This document shows, piece after piece, positions 48,498-58,555 of a stretch of DNA of 64,000 nucleotides. The notes under the pieces are model-generated. The model was not told the DNA's origin, made no database searches, and saw only the letters and a list, made by a program, of their open reading frames with translations. The translations under genes were made by a program, and so were the position numbers. Origin of the DNA: Pullulanibacillus camelliae (lineage in GTDB: Bacteria > Bacillota > Bacilli > Bacillales > Sporolactobacillaceae); assembly GCF_014642655.1 (NCBI RefSeq), contig NZ_BMIR01000012.1, forward strand, positions 32,939-96,938, given 5' to 3'. Each line of letters starts with the position of its first letter. Positions within the stretch are counted from its first letter, which is position 1.

Positions 48498-49028
48498 TTA
48501 AGACTGTCTTTTGTTATGAATGTTAATGATGAGTTCAACCTCACCCTTACCTTGATTGAGCTGTTGAGCAATAGCCTCCACGCTTAAGCCAGATTCGTGA
48601 AGCTGCAATATCCTTGAAGCCATAGATTGTTCTACGGTATCCTCAACATCCTCAGTAGGCAGCCCGCTAGGTTCCTCGACAATCATCGATGCCTTTAGCT
48701 GCTCCGCAAAGGAAGTTTTGTTCTCCTTGGGGGCCGGAGGTGGGGCTGAGGATGGTCCAGGTTGTTTTTTTTCTGCGACCGGCTCAGAGGCGGGGACTTG
48801 CTCCTGCTTTTTTTCTGCGTTCTCCAATCTTTTAAGGCGTTTAATCAAGTCATCGTTTTCCTGACGTATTTCTTCAAGATAATGGTCGAGCGTTACTTGA
48901 ATGCTTTCTTGATCAACACCACCAGTCATGTCATTCTTTAATTTGTTCATCCTTTGGACAAGGATCACGATCAGATAAAAGGCAACAAGATGCAGACATA
49001 GGCTAAAAATAATAAATACGTATTCCAA
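48498..49028 (-). CDS. swrB: Swarming motility protein SwrB (YlxL)
   Basis: SwrB promotes assembly and activation of the flagellar export apparatus in B. subtilis. I chose the TTG at 49028 (176 residues), with AAGGAGG ten bases upstream. Residues about 4-25 form a membrane segment (VFIIFSLCLHLVAFYLIVILV). A coiled-coil-like stretch (about 45-80), a proline-rich linker and a C-terminal helical domain with HESGLSVEAIAQQLNQGKGEVELIINIH follow. Little sequence is conserved outside the ends; position after sigD and domain order carry the call. Confidence 0.85.
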   Translation of the reverse strand: MEYVFIIFSLCLHLVAFYLIVILVQRMNKLKNDMTGGVDQESIQVTLDHYLEEIRQENDDLIKRLKRLENAEKKQEQVPASEPVAEKKQPGPSSAPPPAPKENKTSFAEQLKASMIVEEPSGLPTEDVEDTVEQSMASRILQLHESGLSVEAIAQQLNQGKGEVELIINIHNKRQS

Positions 49029-49056
49029 ACGATGGGGACCTCCTTTGTGTCCAAGC

Positions 49057-49836
49057 TCACAGCTCATTAAAGAGCATGTTCGCCTCTAATACCTTTTTCA
49101 GCTTTAAAAGAGCCTTTGAGTGAATCTGCGACACCCTTGATGTCGAAACAGAAAGCACCTTGCCAATCTCCGTAAGGGTTAATTCCTCGAAATAAAAAAG
49201 GCTAACAACCAGCTGCTCTTTTTCATTTAAAGTGGCCAACTGCTCTGATAAGGCGGCAATCATTTCCTCCTTAATCAGCTTCTGTTCAGGCTTCTCCGTC
49301 TGTTTATCTTCAATAAGATGAGCAATTTGGTCATGGCGATCACTCGATGAAAATTCATCATCAATAGAAATCATATTGCCTAAGAAACTGTCAGTAATAA
49401 TGGCTTCTACCTCTTCAACGGAGCTTCCCATTTCTTTGGCGATTTCTTCAATGGTCACGTTTCTTCGATATTTTTGTTCTAAACGCTCCACAACGGCATC
49501 AATTTTTTTGCTTTTTTCACGAAGTGTTCTAGGAACGGGATCATCTCGTCTTAAGCCATCAAGGATCGCACCACGTATTCTAAAGGAGGCATAGGTGTCA
49601 AACTTTAATTCCCTTTTTGCGTCAAACTTCACTAGTGCATCATATAAACCCATAAAGCCATAACTCATCAGTTCATCCCGCGATACCGTTTTTGGCAGGC
49701 CGACACCAATTCTTCTGACGTGAAACTGCACCAGTGGTTCATAACACTTTATTAGAAAATCTGCAGCGTCTGGATCTTTCTTTTCAAGCCATTGTTTCCA
49801 ATAGAACTGTTGATCCTCTTTCATTGTGTCTAGCAC
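49057..49836 (-). CDS. sigD: RNA polymerase sigma factor SigD (flagellar/motility)
   Basis: SigD directs late flagellar, chemotaxis and autolysin genes. The 259-residue protein has region 2 (ELMSYGFMGLYDALVKFDAKRELKFDTYASFRIRGAILDGLR, about residues 55-97), region 3 (about 105-150) and region 4 with the helix-turn-helix LTLTEIGKVLSVSTSRVSQIHSKALLKLK near the C-terminus. It starts with GTG, with GGGAGG eight bases upstream. As the penultimate gene of the fla/che operon its level depends on reaching the operon's end, a known source of motility heterogeneity in B. subtilis. The anti-sigma FlgM is not in the window. Confidence 0.97.
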   Translation of the reverse strand: MLDTMKEDQQFYWKQWLEKKDPDAADFLIKCYEPLVQFHVRRIGVGLPKTVSRDELMSYGFMGLYDALVKFDAKRELKFDTYASFRIRGAILDGLRRDDPVPRTLREKSKKIDAVVERLEQKYRRNVTIEEIAKEMGSSVEEVEAIITDSFLGNMISIDDEFSSSDRHDQIAHLIEDKQTEKPEQKLIKEEMIAALSEQLATLNEKEQLVVSLFYFEELTLTEIGKVLSVSTSRVSQIHSKALLKLKKVLEANMLFNEL

Positions 49837-49867
49837 GACGCGTACCTCCCATCAAACATTCCTAGAA

Positions 49868-50353
49868 TCAAATCGTCTTATCACCTTTTGTAACCGTATG
49901 AATGTGCAGCGCTTTGGTCTCGTTTATAAATCGAATCGTCCGTCCAAAATTGCCCCCTACATCTTCTCCCTTAAGCTGTAAATGTAAAAGGTCCAACTGC
50001 TCTTTCACCGCTTCAACATTACGCTGACCGATATTGGCAGTCCAGTTGGTGGTTGTCCGAAACATCTCCGCTCCCCCAGCCATTTTCGCTCGGATGTTTT
50101 CTTTAATTGCTCCTAATGCTAACAACTGCTTCAGCAGTTCTGGTACTGCCGTATTAGCAAATTTTCCTGGTGGATATGCCTTTCCGCGGCTGATCTCACT
50201 ATCAGGCAGCATAATATGGGCCATGCCGGCTATCGGCTTTTGTAGATCATAGAGAACGAGTCCAACACATGATCCAAGTCCTGAACAGCGCAAGCTTGCC
50301 TGATCACAGGCCATTTTAATATCGGATAAGCCAACCATCAAACTATCAATCAT
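49868..50353 (-). CDS. cheD: Chemoreceptor glutamine deamidase CheD
   Basis: CheD deamidates receptor glutamines and binds CheC. The 161-residue protein keeps the catalytic pair C29 (SGLGSCVGLVLYD) and H46 (AHIMLPDS), and KMAGGAEMF near residue 95. It overlaps cheC by eight bases, so the partners are translationally coupled. GGAG precedes the ATG by seven bases. The presence of cheC, cheD, cheV-independent adaptation genes here indicates the Bacillus-type three-branch adaptation system. Confidence 0.95.
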   Translation of the reverse strand: MIDSLMVGLSDIKMACDQASLRCSGLGSCVGLVLYDLQKPIAGMAHIMLPDSEISRGKAYPPGKFANTAVPELLKQLLALGAIKENIRAKMAGGAEMFRTTTNWTANIGQRNVEAVKEQLDLLHLQLKGEDVGGNFGRTIRFINETKALHIHTVTKGDKTI

Positions 50354-50978
50354 TATGTTTCTCCATTTGTTTTAAAAATACAAGCAAAAAACTGGGGTCA
50401 GGCAAAAAGGTGAAGGCACTTTTAATCGTCTTCTGCGAACGTTCATTGTATAAAGCCGTATGAATGATCATCGCATCATCCTCATATAAAGACAGATCAA
50501 TTAAGCCCTCTGTCAAAATAACATTTTTCATGTCCACACATACTTCTGGAGGCGATACAAAGCTGTTGACCCCCGAAAAATCAGACAGGGCAGAAACATA
50601 TGAGCCCGCCAAAATATTGCCAATCTCAGCAAAGCCAGAACTATATAGTGATTCCGTTAGCAACATATCTATATTAAATGCGTCAGCCTGGATAAGAGGC
50701 TGTATCAAATATTCCACTTCTTCTAACGCAAACATGATGAAAAGATGACCCGAAATTCCTCCGTTTACTTTGAGATAAACGGCTGCCACTGGCGATTCAG
50801 CTTCCTCCGTCATCAACAACTCAGAAAATGATGCGATATCAACAGAAGGAACAGACATATTAATCGGTTGATTTAAGATTTGTGATAAAGAGGTAGCTGC
50901 ATGACCAGCTCCAATGTTAGCCACCTCTTTGATAAGATCCAAATGCTGAGCGGTTAGCTGTCTTAACGACATTTCCAT
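50346..50978 (-). CDS. cheC: CheY-P phosphatase CheC
   Basis: CheC dephosphorylates CheY-P and is stimulated by CheD. The 210-residue protein has both conserved active-site segments with the E-x2-N pattern: KEVANIGAGHAATSLS (near 18-33) and SGFAEIGNILAGSY (near 115-128). This two-site form is typical of CheC rather than CheX. AGAGG precedes the ATG. It lies between cheW and cheD. Confidence 0.95.
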   Translation of the reverse strand: MEMSLRQLTAQHLDLIKEVANIGAGHAATSLSQILNQPINMSVPSVDIASFSELLMTEEAESPVAAVYLKVNGGISGHLFIMFALEEVEYLIQPLIQADAFNIDMLLTESLYSSGFAEIGNILAGSYVSALSDFSGVNSFVSPPEVCVDMKNVILTEGLIDLSLYEDDAMIIHTALYNERSQKTIKSAFTFLPDPSFLLVFLKQMEKHND

Positions 50979-50979
50979 G

Positions 50980-51438
50980 TCAAACCTCTAATTGCTTAAT
51001 TATTTCAATATCATTCGGATCCAAAATCTTATCCAAATTCAATAGAATCATCAGTCCTTCTTCAAGCTTGGCCACGCCATTCAAGTACTTGGCATGAATG
51101 CCACCTGCCACTTCAGGAACTGGATCAACGTCATCTTGAGTAATATCCAAGACATCCTTTGCTGTATCAATGAGCAAGGCGACACGAATATCCTCTGATT
51201 GGACAATTGCTAAGCGCGTCGATTCAGTAATGTCACTCGTCCCAATATCAAATTTACTGAGTAAATCTATGACTGGGAGAATCATCCCCCGCAAATTAAT
51301 AACCCCTTTGATAAATGGGGCAGTATTGGGTACCCGCGTGATGTTCATTGGTTTTTCTACGGATATCACTTGCTCAACAGGTGCGCCATACACTTCATTC
51401 TTTAATGAAAAAACCATATATTTATTGACTTCTGCCAT
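50980..51438 (-). CDS. cheW: Chemotaxis coupling protein CheW
   Basis: CheW couples receptors to the CheA kinase. The 152-residue SH3-like protein has the core ITRVPNTAPFIKGVINLRGMILPVIDL. I chose the ATG at 51438 (MAEVNKYMVF), with GGGAGAG upstream; the 13 upstream codons to 51477 overlap the cheA 3' end and lack homology. It lies just beyond cheA. Confidence 0.95.
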   Translation of the reverse strand: MAEVNKYMVFSLKNEVYGAPVEQVISVEKPMNITRVPNTAPFIKGVINLRGMILPVIDLLSKFDIGTSDITESTRLAIVQSEDIRVALLIDTAKDVLDITQDDVDPVPEVAGGIHAKYLNGVAKLEEGLMILLNLDKILDPNDIEIIKQLEV

Positions 51439-51458
51439 CTTTTCCACTCTCCCTTTTA

Positions 51459-53423
51459 TTAGATCATCGACGAACAATCTAAAATTAAAGCGACTTGACC
51501 ATTTCCTAAAATCGTTGCGCCTGAGATGGGGCGAACCTCACCCAAATAATTGCCTAATGACTTAATAACAATTTCTTGTTGTCCAATGAAACGATCAACA
51601 GCAAAGCAGGCCACATTTTTACCACTTTGAGCGATGATCGCCGGAATGTATTTATTATGCTGAACCTTGTCCCCAGGGACATCTAAAAGCTGGTTTAGAC
51701 GTTTAAAAGGAATCATCCGCCCTCTATATTCATACATTTCTTCACCATTTGCCTTCATCAAGCTCTCCTCGGTCACCAAGGCGGTTTCCACGATGGAGTT
51801 GAGTGGCAAAGCATAGGTTTCATCCTGAACATTGATAAGCATGGATGAAATAATAGATAGTGTTAATGGGAGTTTAATAGTAAAAATTGATCCTTGGCCT
51901 TCCTCAGAATCCACATCAACCGTTCCACCTAAGGATTCAATTTTGTTTTTAACAACATCAAGTCCGACACCGCGCCCAGAAATATCCGATATCTTATCCG
52001 CTGTACTAAACCCTGAGCGAAACATGAGCTCGTACACTTCTTTATTGCTCAACGTCTCAGCCTCTTCGTTAGAAATCAAGCCTTTTTCCACTGCTTTATT
52101 CGCAACTTTATGGCGATTAATCCCGGCGCCGTCATCCTCAATCTCGATAAAGACGTGATTGCCACTGTGATAAGCACGTAACACAATGCGTCCTGCTTCA
52201 TCTTTTCCAGCATCCCGGCGCTTTTCTGGCAATTCAATCCCGTGATCCATCGAATTGCGAATGAGATGGACTAGCGGATCACCAATTTCATCGATGACAT
52301 TACGGTCTAGTTCTGTATCCACACCGAGCATTTCCAAGTTGATTTTCTTGCCCAAGTCCTTAGAGACACTGCGAACCATTTTCGGAAAACGATTGAATAC
52401 CTGCTCAACAGGCTCCATTCTTAGATTCAAAATGATATCCTGCAAGCTCCCTGATGTGCGCGCGATCGTTTCAACTGTTTCATCTAATTCTTGGTCCTTC
52501 AGCTGACGGGCAATCTCTTCTAAACGCCCTTTATCAATAATCAGCTCTTCGAACAAATTCATCAGTTCATCTAATCTCTGTGTGCTCACCCGAATGGTTC
52601 GAGTGGCTGCTCTTGCTTTCGCTTTAGGAGCAGCCTCACCAGCAGCCGTTTGTTTTTGTGGCATTTGCTTAGAAGCTGCGGTCGCATTTGCTTCATTTTT
52701 CATAGGCGATACATGCACGGCTTCAACTTCAGAAACACTCAACAATTTTTCTTGGACATCACTCTCGCTGTCCTTGGTGATTAATTTGATGGTGAAAGAA
52801 GAATCAAATTCTCCTTCTTCGATAGCCTCAACAGCTGGCTCCGTTTGAATGACTTCTCCTAATTGCTCAACAATTTGAAAGACCATATAGGCGCGCGCAG
52901 CTTTTAGCACACACTCTTTACTGAGGACAACTTCAACCTGCCATACATTAAACCCTTGGTCTGCCGCCTGCTTCATCACATCGGCAAGAAAATCATTAGA
53001 AGGACTGCTGTCCGTTGGTGCCGATTGCGCTGGGGCTTCCGGCTGACCACCAGATGTTTGTTTTAATGAAGCCATGACCGCTGATATATCAACATCATCA
53101 CTTCCACCGCCAGCGATCCGCTCTACCATTTCCTCTAACTGGTCAGCCGCCGCAAACAACGCATCAATAATGGCGCTATCGACAGTAAGCTCATTATTTC
53201 TTATGGCATCAAGAATATTTTCGAGCTGATGCGTTAACTCCATCATCGTATTAAAGCCCATGCTTCCTGACATACCTTTTAAAGTATGAGCGGATCTAAA
53301 TATTTCGTTGACGACCTCTAAATTGCCGTGCGACTGTTCTAAATCGAGTAACCCTTGATCCATGCTTTGTAGATGTTCACGACTTTCCTCGAGAAATAAA
53401 TCTAAATATTGGTTTGTATCCAT
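51459..53423 (-). CDS. cheA: Chemotaxis histidine kinase CheA
   Basis: CheA autophosphorylates and passes phosphate to CheY and CheB. Domains in order across 654 residues: P1 with H46 in RSAHTLKG; P2 (about 155-240); P3 dimerisation (about 275-345); P4 kinase with N-box HLIRNSMDHGIE and G-boxes DDGAGI and ISGRGVGLDVVKN; P5 CheW-like from about 520. The ATG overlaps the cheB stop codon by one base (TAATG). All catalytic boxes look intact. Confidence 0.97.
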   Translation of the reverse strand: MDTNQYLDLFLEESREHLQSMDQGLLDLEQSHGNLEVVNEIFRSAHTLKGMSGSMGFNTMMELTHQLENILDAIRNNELTVDSAIIDALFAAADQLEEMVERIAGGGSDDVDISAVMASLKQTSGGQPEAPAQSAPTDSSPSNDFLADVMKQAADQGFNVWQVEVVLSKECVLKAARAYMVFQIVEQLGEVIQTEPAVEAIEEGEFDSSFTIKLITKDSESDVQEKLLSVSEVEAVHVSPMKNEANATAASKQMPQKQTAAGEAAPKAKARAATRTIRVSTQRLDELMNLFEELIIDKGRLEEIARQLKDQELDETVETIARTSGSLQDIILNLRMEPVEQVFNRFPKMVRSVSKDLGKKINLEMLGVDTELDRNVIDEIGDPLVHLIRNSMDHGIELPEKRRDAGKDEAGRIVLRAYHSGNHVFIEIEDDGAGINRHKVANKAVEKGLISNEEAETLSNKEVYELMFRSGFSTADKISDISGRGVGLDVVKNKIESLGGTVDVDSEEGQGSIFTIKLPLTLSIISSMLINVQDETYALPLNSIVETALVTEESLMKANGEEMYEYRGRMIPFKRLNQLLDVPGDKVQHNKYIPAIIAQSGKNVACFAVDRFIGQQEIVIKSLGNYLGEVRPISGATILGNGQVALILDCSSMI

Positions 53424-54481
53424 TAACTAATACCTCCCTTATTTATTTGTTTGATGATTGCGGAAGAAATGTCATCAAGATTTACTATCTCATTCACTAA
53501 GCCTGTTTGTATCGCTGCCTTTGGCATCCCAAAGATGACGGATGTGGCTTCTGACTCGGCGATAGCATAGACACGGCTAACCTTTTTCAACGCCTTTAGC
53601 CCATCCGCGCCATCAGATCCCATCCCTGTTAAAGTCACGGTGAGAACAGAATCAAGCTTGTGCTCTGCAACGGATTCAAGCAACACATTATAGCAGGGCC
53701 GCAAGCCTCTTACTGCTGGTGATTTATCGATGTAAAACGCGAGTGAACGACCAACGGTTTGGATGCGGGTTTGAAAGCCACCAGGCGCAATGTAAATCGT
53801 TCCTTTTTGGAGCAATTCACCATGAGCTGCTTCTTTCACAATGGCAGGCGACCATTCATTTAATTTTTGAGCTAATGAATGCGTGAAGGCAGGCGGCATA
53901 TGCTGGACGACAATAATCGGGACAGGTAAATCACTTGGAAGCTTTGATAAGACGGCACGTAACGCTTTAGGTCCGCCTGTCGAAGCACCGATACAAATCA
54001 ATTGAAGTGCGGTGTCCCGTTTTTGCTCAATCAGCGGTTGGACAACATGTTCATCAACAGTATTTGCTGCCTGCTGAACAGAAATTTGTCCAGCATTTAA
54101 AATCTTGGTGATCAAACTCTCCTTTACTTTATGTATATCCAATGAAATTTCACCCGAAGGTTTGGTCACGAAATCCATTGCCCCAAGTGCCATGGCTTCA
54201 ATCGTGACCCTTGCCCCTTTATCTGTCAGACTACTTAACAAAATAATGGGAACAGGATGTTCTGCCATGACTCGCTCAATGACTTCGAGACCATTTAATT
54301 TGGGTAAATTAACATCTAATGTGACCACATCGGGCGCGGATGCCTTAATTTTTTTTAAGGCATCCTCACCATCCCTTGCAGTGGACACCACCGTCATCCG
54401 GGGGTCCTCATTAATCATTTCCGAGATGAGCTTTCTCATAAAAGCAGAATCATCAACAACAAGCACTCGTATTGGTTCCAT
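53423..54481 (-). CDS. cheB: Chemoreceptor methylesterase CheB
   Basis: CheB demethylates receptors when phosphorylated. The 352-residue protein has an N-terminal receiver (D10, D11, phosphoacceptor D56 in VVTLDVNLP). The C-terminal methylesterase has the serine in IGASTGGPKAL (near 168), the histidine in VVQHMPP and the aspartate in GMGSDGADGL. I chose the ATG at 54481, with AAGGTG eight bases upstream. It overlaps flhG upstream and cheA downstream by a few bases. Confidence 0.96.
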   Translation of the reverse strand: MEPIRVLVVDDSAFMRKLISEMINEDPRMTVVSTARDGEDALKKIKASAPDVVTLDVNLPKLNGLEVIERVMAEHPVPIILLSSLTDKGARVTIEAMALGAMDFVTKPSGEISLDIHKVKESLITKILNAGQISVQQAANTVDEHVVQPLIEQKRDTALQLICIGASTGGPKALRAVLSKLPSDLPVPIIVVQHMPPAFTHSLAQKLNEWSPAIVKEAAHGELLQKGTIYIAPGGFQTRIQTVGRSLAFYIDKSPAVRGLRPCYNVLLESVAEHKLDSVLTVTLTGMGSDGADGLKALKKVSRVYAIAESEATSVIFGMPKAAIQTGLVNEIVNLDDISSAIIKQINKGGIS

Positions 54482-54486
54482 ATTCC

Positions 54487-55362
54487 TCACACCTTCTTGC
54501 GAAATAGATGCTTTAGCTTCATGATAAAGCTGTCCATTGTGTCTTGTTGTTGAGCCGACTGTCCATTAAGGTAATTCGCTGCCAATTCAGTTATATTAAT
54601 AGCAACCTTGGCACGTGGATCGGCCTCTAAAAATGCCTTTCTCAGCTTCACAGCTTTAACCACTGCTCGATCTCTCGGTAAACAACCTAGCAATACAAGA
54701 TCCTTGTCCAAAAACCGTTTTGCAACCGTCGACAGCTTTTGCCATGTTTCATCTGCCTCCTTTTCATTGTCATAGCGGTTGATGACGCAATGTACCGGAA
54801 TTTCCGGCGAATATTTATGAATAATTTTAATAACTGCGTAAGCATCGGTCAGCGCTGTTGGCTCCGTTGTGGTGACGAGTAAGATCTCATGAACCGCACT
54901 GACAAATTTTAATGTGGATTCATTGATCCCTGCTCCAAAATCAAAAATGATCATGTCGAAGTCATTTTTGATGTGCTGCAATTGTTCAAGAAAATAAGCA
55001 AATTTATCATCATTAAGTTGAAATAAATCCGTCAAGCCACTGCCGCCTGTTAATACTGATAAGCCACTGGGGTGCCTGTTCAAAACCTCTTGAACAGGCA
55101 AGCGCTGATCAATCATGTCTACGATATTATAGCGCCCATTCATCCCGAGCAAAATATCGATGTTTCCCATTCCGATATCCAAGTCAATTAATAGTGTCCG
55201 CTGTTTGGCATTATTTAAAGCTAAAGCAAAATTGGAGGAAAACACCGATTTGCCTACCCCACCTTTTCCACTCAAGACAGCAACAATCTTCGTCTGTTGC
55301 ACTTTTTCTAGCCGATGATGCTGTTCCATTCTTTGTCTGAGGCTTTCAGCTTGATCAGCCAC
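54487..55362 (-). CDS. flhG: Flagellar number/placement ATPase FlhG (YlxH)
   Basis: FlhG is a MinD-like ATPase that controls flagellar number and position with FlhF and the C-ring. The 291-residue protein has the deviant Walker A SGKGGVGKS (residues 31-39), LLIDLDIGMGNID and a DFGAG switch. The N-terminal ADQAESLRQRM helix resembles the segment that stimulates FlhF GTPase. The C-terminal basic helix (SFIMKLKHLFRKKV) is a likely membrane-targeting amphipathic helix. I chose the GTG at 55362 with AAGGTG upstream, overlapping flhF by eight bases. Confidence 0.95.
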   Translation of the reverse strand: MADQAESLRQRMEQHHRLEKVQQTKIVAVLSGKGGVGKSVFSSNFALALNNAKQRTLLIDLDIGMGNIDILLGMNGRYNIVDMIDQRLPVQEVLNRHPSGLSVLTGGSGLTDLFQLNDDKFAYFLEQLQHIKNDFDMIIFDFGAGINESTLKFVSAVHEILLVTTTEPTALTDAYAVIKIIHKYSPEIPVHCVINRYDNEKEADETWQKLSTVAKRFLDKDLVLLGCLPRDRAVVKAVKLRKAFLEADPRAKVAINITELAANYLNGQSAQQQDTMDSFIMKLKHLFRKKV

Positions 55363-56503
55363 GCCACACACCTTCTATCAATTGATTTACAATCGTGCTT
55401 TTCTCAGCCTTGATAATGTCATCCGGCACATTTTGACCTGTTGTCAGATATGCTGCGCCTAAATGATTAGAAAGGATAACGTTAATGACAGACCCCATAG
55501 ACAATGTCTCATCCAGCTTTGTAAAAATATAACCAGACAAGGCGAATCCAGAAAATAGCTGAGCGATACGTTCAATATCTTCTGTTTTTGCGGTTGCACT
55601 TAAAACAAGATAGCTTTTCATCGCTTGAACATCGCCGAGCAATCGCTCCATCTCACCGATATAAGTCTGTTGCTGATAATTTCTCCCAGCTGTATCGACA
55701 ATGATCAAGTCGACATCCTTTAAGGCGATGATGGCTTCCTGAAATTCATCATGGGTATAAGCCACTTTAACGGGAATGTTTAAGATTTTCGCATATGTTT
55801 TGAGCTGTTCAACCGCAGCAATCCGATACGTGTCCGTTGTAATAAAAGCCACCTTTTTATTTTGCTCTAGAACAAGCTTTGAAGCGAGCTTTGCTGCTGT
55901 TGTTGTTTTGCCTACGCCAGTTGGCCCTACCAATGTGATCACCTTTGTTTGATCATCTACTTCTTTAAAAGGAATGGGAGCCAATTGTTCAAGCAATGCC
56001 TGTCTAAGAAGCTGCTTCAATTCTCCTTCTGATAAAGCGTCTTCTGACGTAAACCATGCTTTTAACAGCGTCTGTACAAGCTGATTGACACGCTCTGAGG
56101 GAAGTCCCTCCCGTATTAAACGGTCATGAAGCCCTTTGATTTCAACAGGCAGCGGACTCGTCCATGGACTAGGCATAACTTGAGGGTTGACCGTTTTGGG
56201 TTCCTGCTTATCAGACAGTTGTGTCGGGTACGCTTTACGCTCAAAAACAGGCTGCTCCGGCCTTTTAGTGGGCTGCACTGGTTCTTGTTCAGGCATTGGA
56301 AAAGCGTTTAGTGGTTCAGGCGATGAAGCCACCTGATCCAGAGCGGCGACGACTTCGACTGCTGATTTACTTTTGAACAAATGTGTCAATCCGCGTTTTT
56401 TCACATTTTTTGTATAAAGAATGACGGCGTTATTACCTAATTCCTTCTTCACCATGCTCATGGCTTCTGGCATTGAATTTGCAACGAATTTTTTTATTTT
56501 CAT
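55355..56503 (-). CDS. flhF: Flagellar biosynthesis GTPase FlhF
   Basis: FlhF is an SRP-type GTPase that marks flagellar assembly sites. The 382-residue protein has a basic, proline-rich N-terminal region (1 to about 115), an N domain, and the G domain with VGPTGVGKTTTAAKL near 190-204, DTYRIAAVEQL, DTAGR and TKLDET. The ATG overlaps the flhA stop codon (ATGA). It is followed by flhG, its regulator. Confidence 0.96.
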   Translation of the reverse strand: MKIKKFVANSMPEAMSMVKKELGNNAVILYTKNVKKRGLTHLFKSKSAVEVVAALDQVASSPEPLNAFPMPEQEPVQPTKRPEQPVFERKAYPTQLSDKQEPKTVNPQVMPSPWTSPLPVEIKGLHDRLIREGLPSERVNQLVQTLLKAWFTSEDALSEGELKQLLRQALLEQLAPIPFKEVDDQTKVITLVGPTGVGKTTTAAKLASKLVLEQNKKVAFITTDTYRIAAVEQLKTYAKILNIPVKVAYTHDEFQEAIIALKDVDLIIVDTAGRNYQQQTYIGEMERLLGDVQAMKSYLVLSATAKTEDIERIAQLFSGFALSGYIFTKLDETLSMGSVINVILSNHLGAAYLTTGQNVPDDIIKAEKSTIVNQLIEGVWRG

Positions 56504-58530
56504 GCGATACTCACCACCCCGATGCTCTGAATCTCAACGCTTGGTTCTAATTCGTTATAAGATAATACCGCCACTTGTGGAAGAGACCGTGAGATCATTT
56601 GTTTCACATGCAAGCGAATTGCTGGTGAACATAGAATAATCGGTTCTTGATCGAAATCTGTGTGCTGTTCAATCCTTTGAGCAATCTGTTCCAATATATG
56701 TTGGATGGTATTGGGTTCAAGTGCTAAATAATTCCCGTGTTCAGTTCGTTGAACAGCACTGGAAATCGTCTCTTCAAGCTGTGGATCTAAAGTAATAACC
56801 TTCAATAGATTATTTTTCACATATTGCTGAGAAATCTGTCTGGATAACCCTTGTCGTACATACTCGGTGAGCAGATCGGTATCCTTAGTCATTTGACCGA
56901 CATCGGCAAGCACCTCAAAAATAACTGGCAAATTACGAATTGAAATATGTTCACGCAAAAGGTTAACAAAAACCTTTTGAATGTCTCCGATGCTTAACGG
57001 TTCTGGTGTCACCTCATTCACCAAAGTCTCATCAGTTGCTTTTAAATGTTCAATAAGCTGTTTGGTTTCCTTGCGCCCAAGAAGCTCGTGACAATGACGC
57101 TTCAACAGCTCTGTAATATGAGTGGATACGACGGAAGGCGGATCAACAACAGTATAGCCAAGCATCTCAGCCTGTTCCTTCATATCCTCCCCAATCCATT
57201 TTGCTGGTAGTCCGAAGGCTGGTTCAATCGTATCGACACCCGTGATGGATGGATCATCCTCACCAGGGCTCATCGCCAAATAGTGATCCAACAAGATATG
57301 CCCACGAGCAATTTCTGAACCCTTGATTTTAAATCGGTATTCATTGGGCTCTAACTGGATATTATCCCTGATACGGACCACTGGAATGATAATGCCGAAT
57401 TCCAAAGCCAATTGTCTGCGGATCATGACAATGCGGTCCAGTAAGTCCCCGCCCTGGTTAGCATCCGCGAGTGGTACAAGCGCATAGCCAAACTCGAATT
57501 CGATAGGATCATTCTCAAGAAGATCTACAACGGTATCAGGGCTTTTCAACTGTTCTTCTTCAATATCAGCTGCAAGCTCTTCCTCATTGATCTGTTCCTT
57601 CGCATTCTGACGCGAGAGGAGATAGCCGCCGATAAATAATAAAAGCGCAATCGGAACCGTGATGACAAAACCAATCGGTGTAAATCCAAGTAAAAGGATG
57701 ACACCCCCAGCAATATAAAGCATCATTGGATAAGCGAGAATCTGCTTCGTAATATCCTGTCCAAGATTGCCTTCTGAAGCAGCACGAGTGACAATAATAC
57801 CGGTAGCTGTTGAGATCATCAAGGCCGGAATTTGACTCACGAGTCCATCTCCAACCGTTAGCAATGTGTAATTATGCGAAGCATCTCCAAAACTCATACC
57901 CATCTGAGCAACACCAATGATCATGCCAACGATCATGTTGATGACAACAATGATGATACCAGCAATAGCATCCCCTTTAACAAATTTACTGGCACCGTCC
58001 ATCGCTCCGTAAAAGTCGGCCTCACGAGCGATTTTGTCACGTCTTTTTCGCGCCTCTTTCTCATTGATTAAACCTGCGTTAAGGTCGGCATCAATGGCCA
58101 TTTGTTTTCCTGGCATCGCGTCGAGGGTAAACCGTGCCGCCACTTCCGATACACGCTCCGCCCCTTTCGTGATGACCACGAATTGAATAATAATGAGGAT
58201 GAGGAAGACCACAAAACCAACAAGCGCATTCCCACCAATAACAAAGTTACCAAAGGTTTCAATGACTACCCCGGCATCCCCTTTTCCTAAAATGGAACGC
58301 GTCGTTGATACATTTAACCCAAGTCTAAATAGAGTTAATAGCAGGAGTAACGAAGGAAGAATTGAAAATTCCAATGGCTCTTTCATATTCATTGCAACCA
58401 ATAAGACGATTAATGCAAGCGAAATATTGATGATTATAAAAAAGCTTAATATAAAATTAGGTAAAGGAATAATCAGCATAAGAACGATTAATATGACGGC
58501 CAAGAGCACGGATAAATCTTTTAGTTTCAC
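56500..58530 (-). CDS. flhA: Flagellar export gate protein FlhA
   Basis: FlhA forms the nonameric export gate ring of the flagellar type III secretion system. The 676-residue protein has about eight membrane segments (1 to about 315) with the FHIPEP-family signature region GAERVSEVAARFTLDAMPGKQM near 110-131. A large cytoplasmic domain (about 325-676) binds chaperone-substrate complexes. I chose the GTG at 58530, nine bases after GAGGTG; another GTG four codons earlier overlaps that site. flhB ends 25 bases upstream. Confidence 0.96.
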   Translation of the reverse strand: MKLKDLSVLLAVILIVLMLIIPLPNFILSFFIIINISLALIVLLVAMNMKEPLEFSILPSLLLLLTLFRLGLNVSTTRSILGKGDAGVVIETFGNFVIGGNALVGFVVFLILIIIQFVVITKGAERVSEVAARFTLDAMPGKQMAIDADLNAGLINEKEARKRRDKIAREADFYGAMDGASKFVKGDAIAGIIIVVINMIVGMIIGVAQMGMSFGDASHNYTLLTVGDGLVSQIPALMISTATGIIVTRAASEGNLGQDITKQILAYPMMLYIAGGVILLLGFTPIGFVITVPIALLLFIGGYLLSRQNAKEQINEEELAADIEEEQLKSPDTVVDLLENDPIEFEFGYALVPLADANQGGDLLDRIVMIRRQLALEFGIIIPVVRIRDNIQLEPNEYRFKIKGSEIARGHILLDHYLAMSPGEDDPSITGVDTIEPAFGLPAKWIGEDMKEQAEMLGYTVVDPPSVVSTHITELLKRHCHELLGRKETKQLIEHLKATDETLVNEVTPEPLSIGDIQKVFVNLLREHISIRNLPVIFEVLADVGQMTKDTDLLTEYVRQGLSRQISQQYVKNNLLKVITLDPQLEETISSAVQRTEHGNYLALEPNTIQHILEQIAQRIEQHTDFDQEPIILCSPAIRLHVKQMISRSLPQVAVLSYNELEPSVEIQSIGVVSIA

Positions 58531-58555
58531 TTGATTTTGCACCTCATTACTTTAA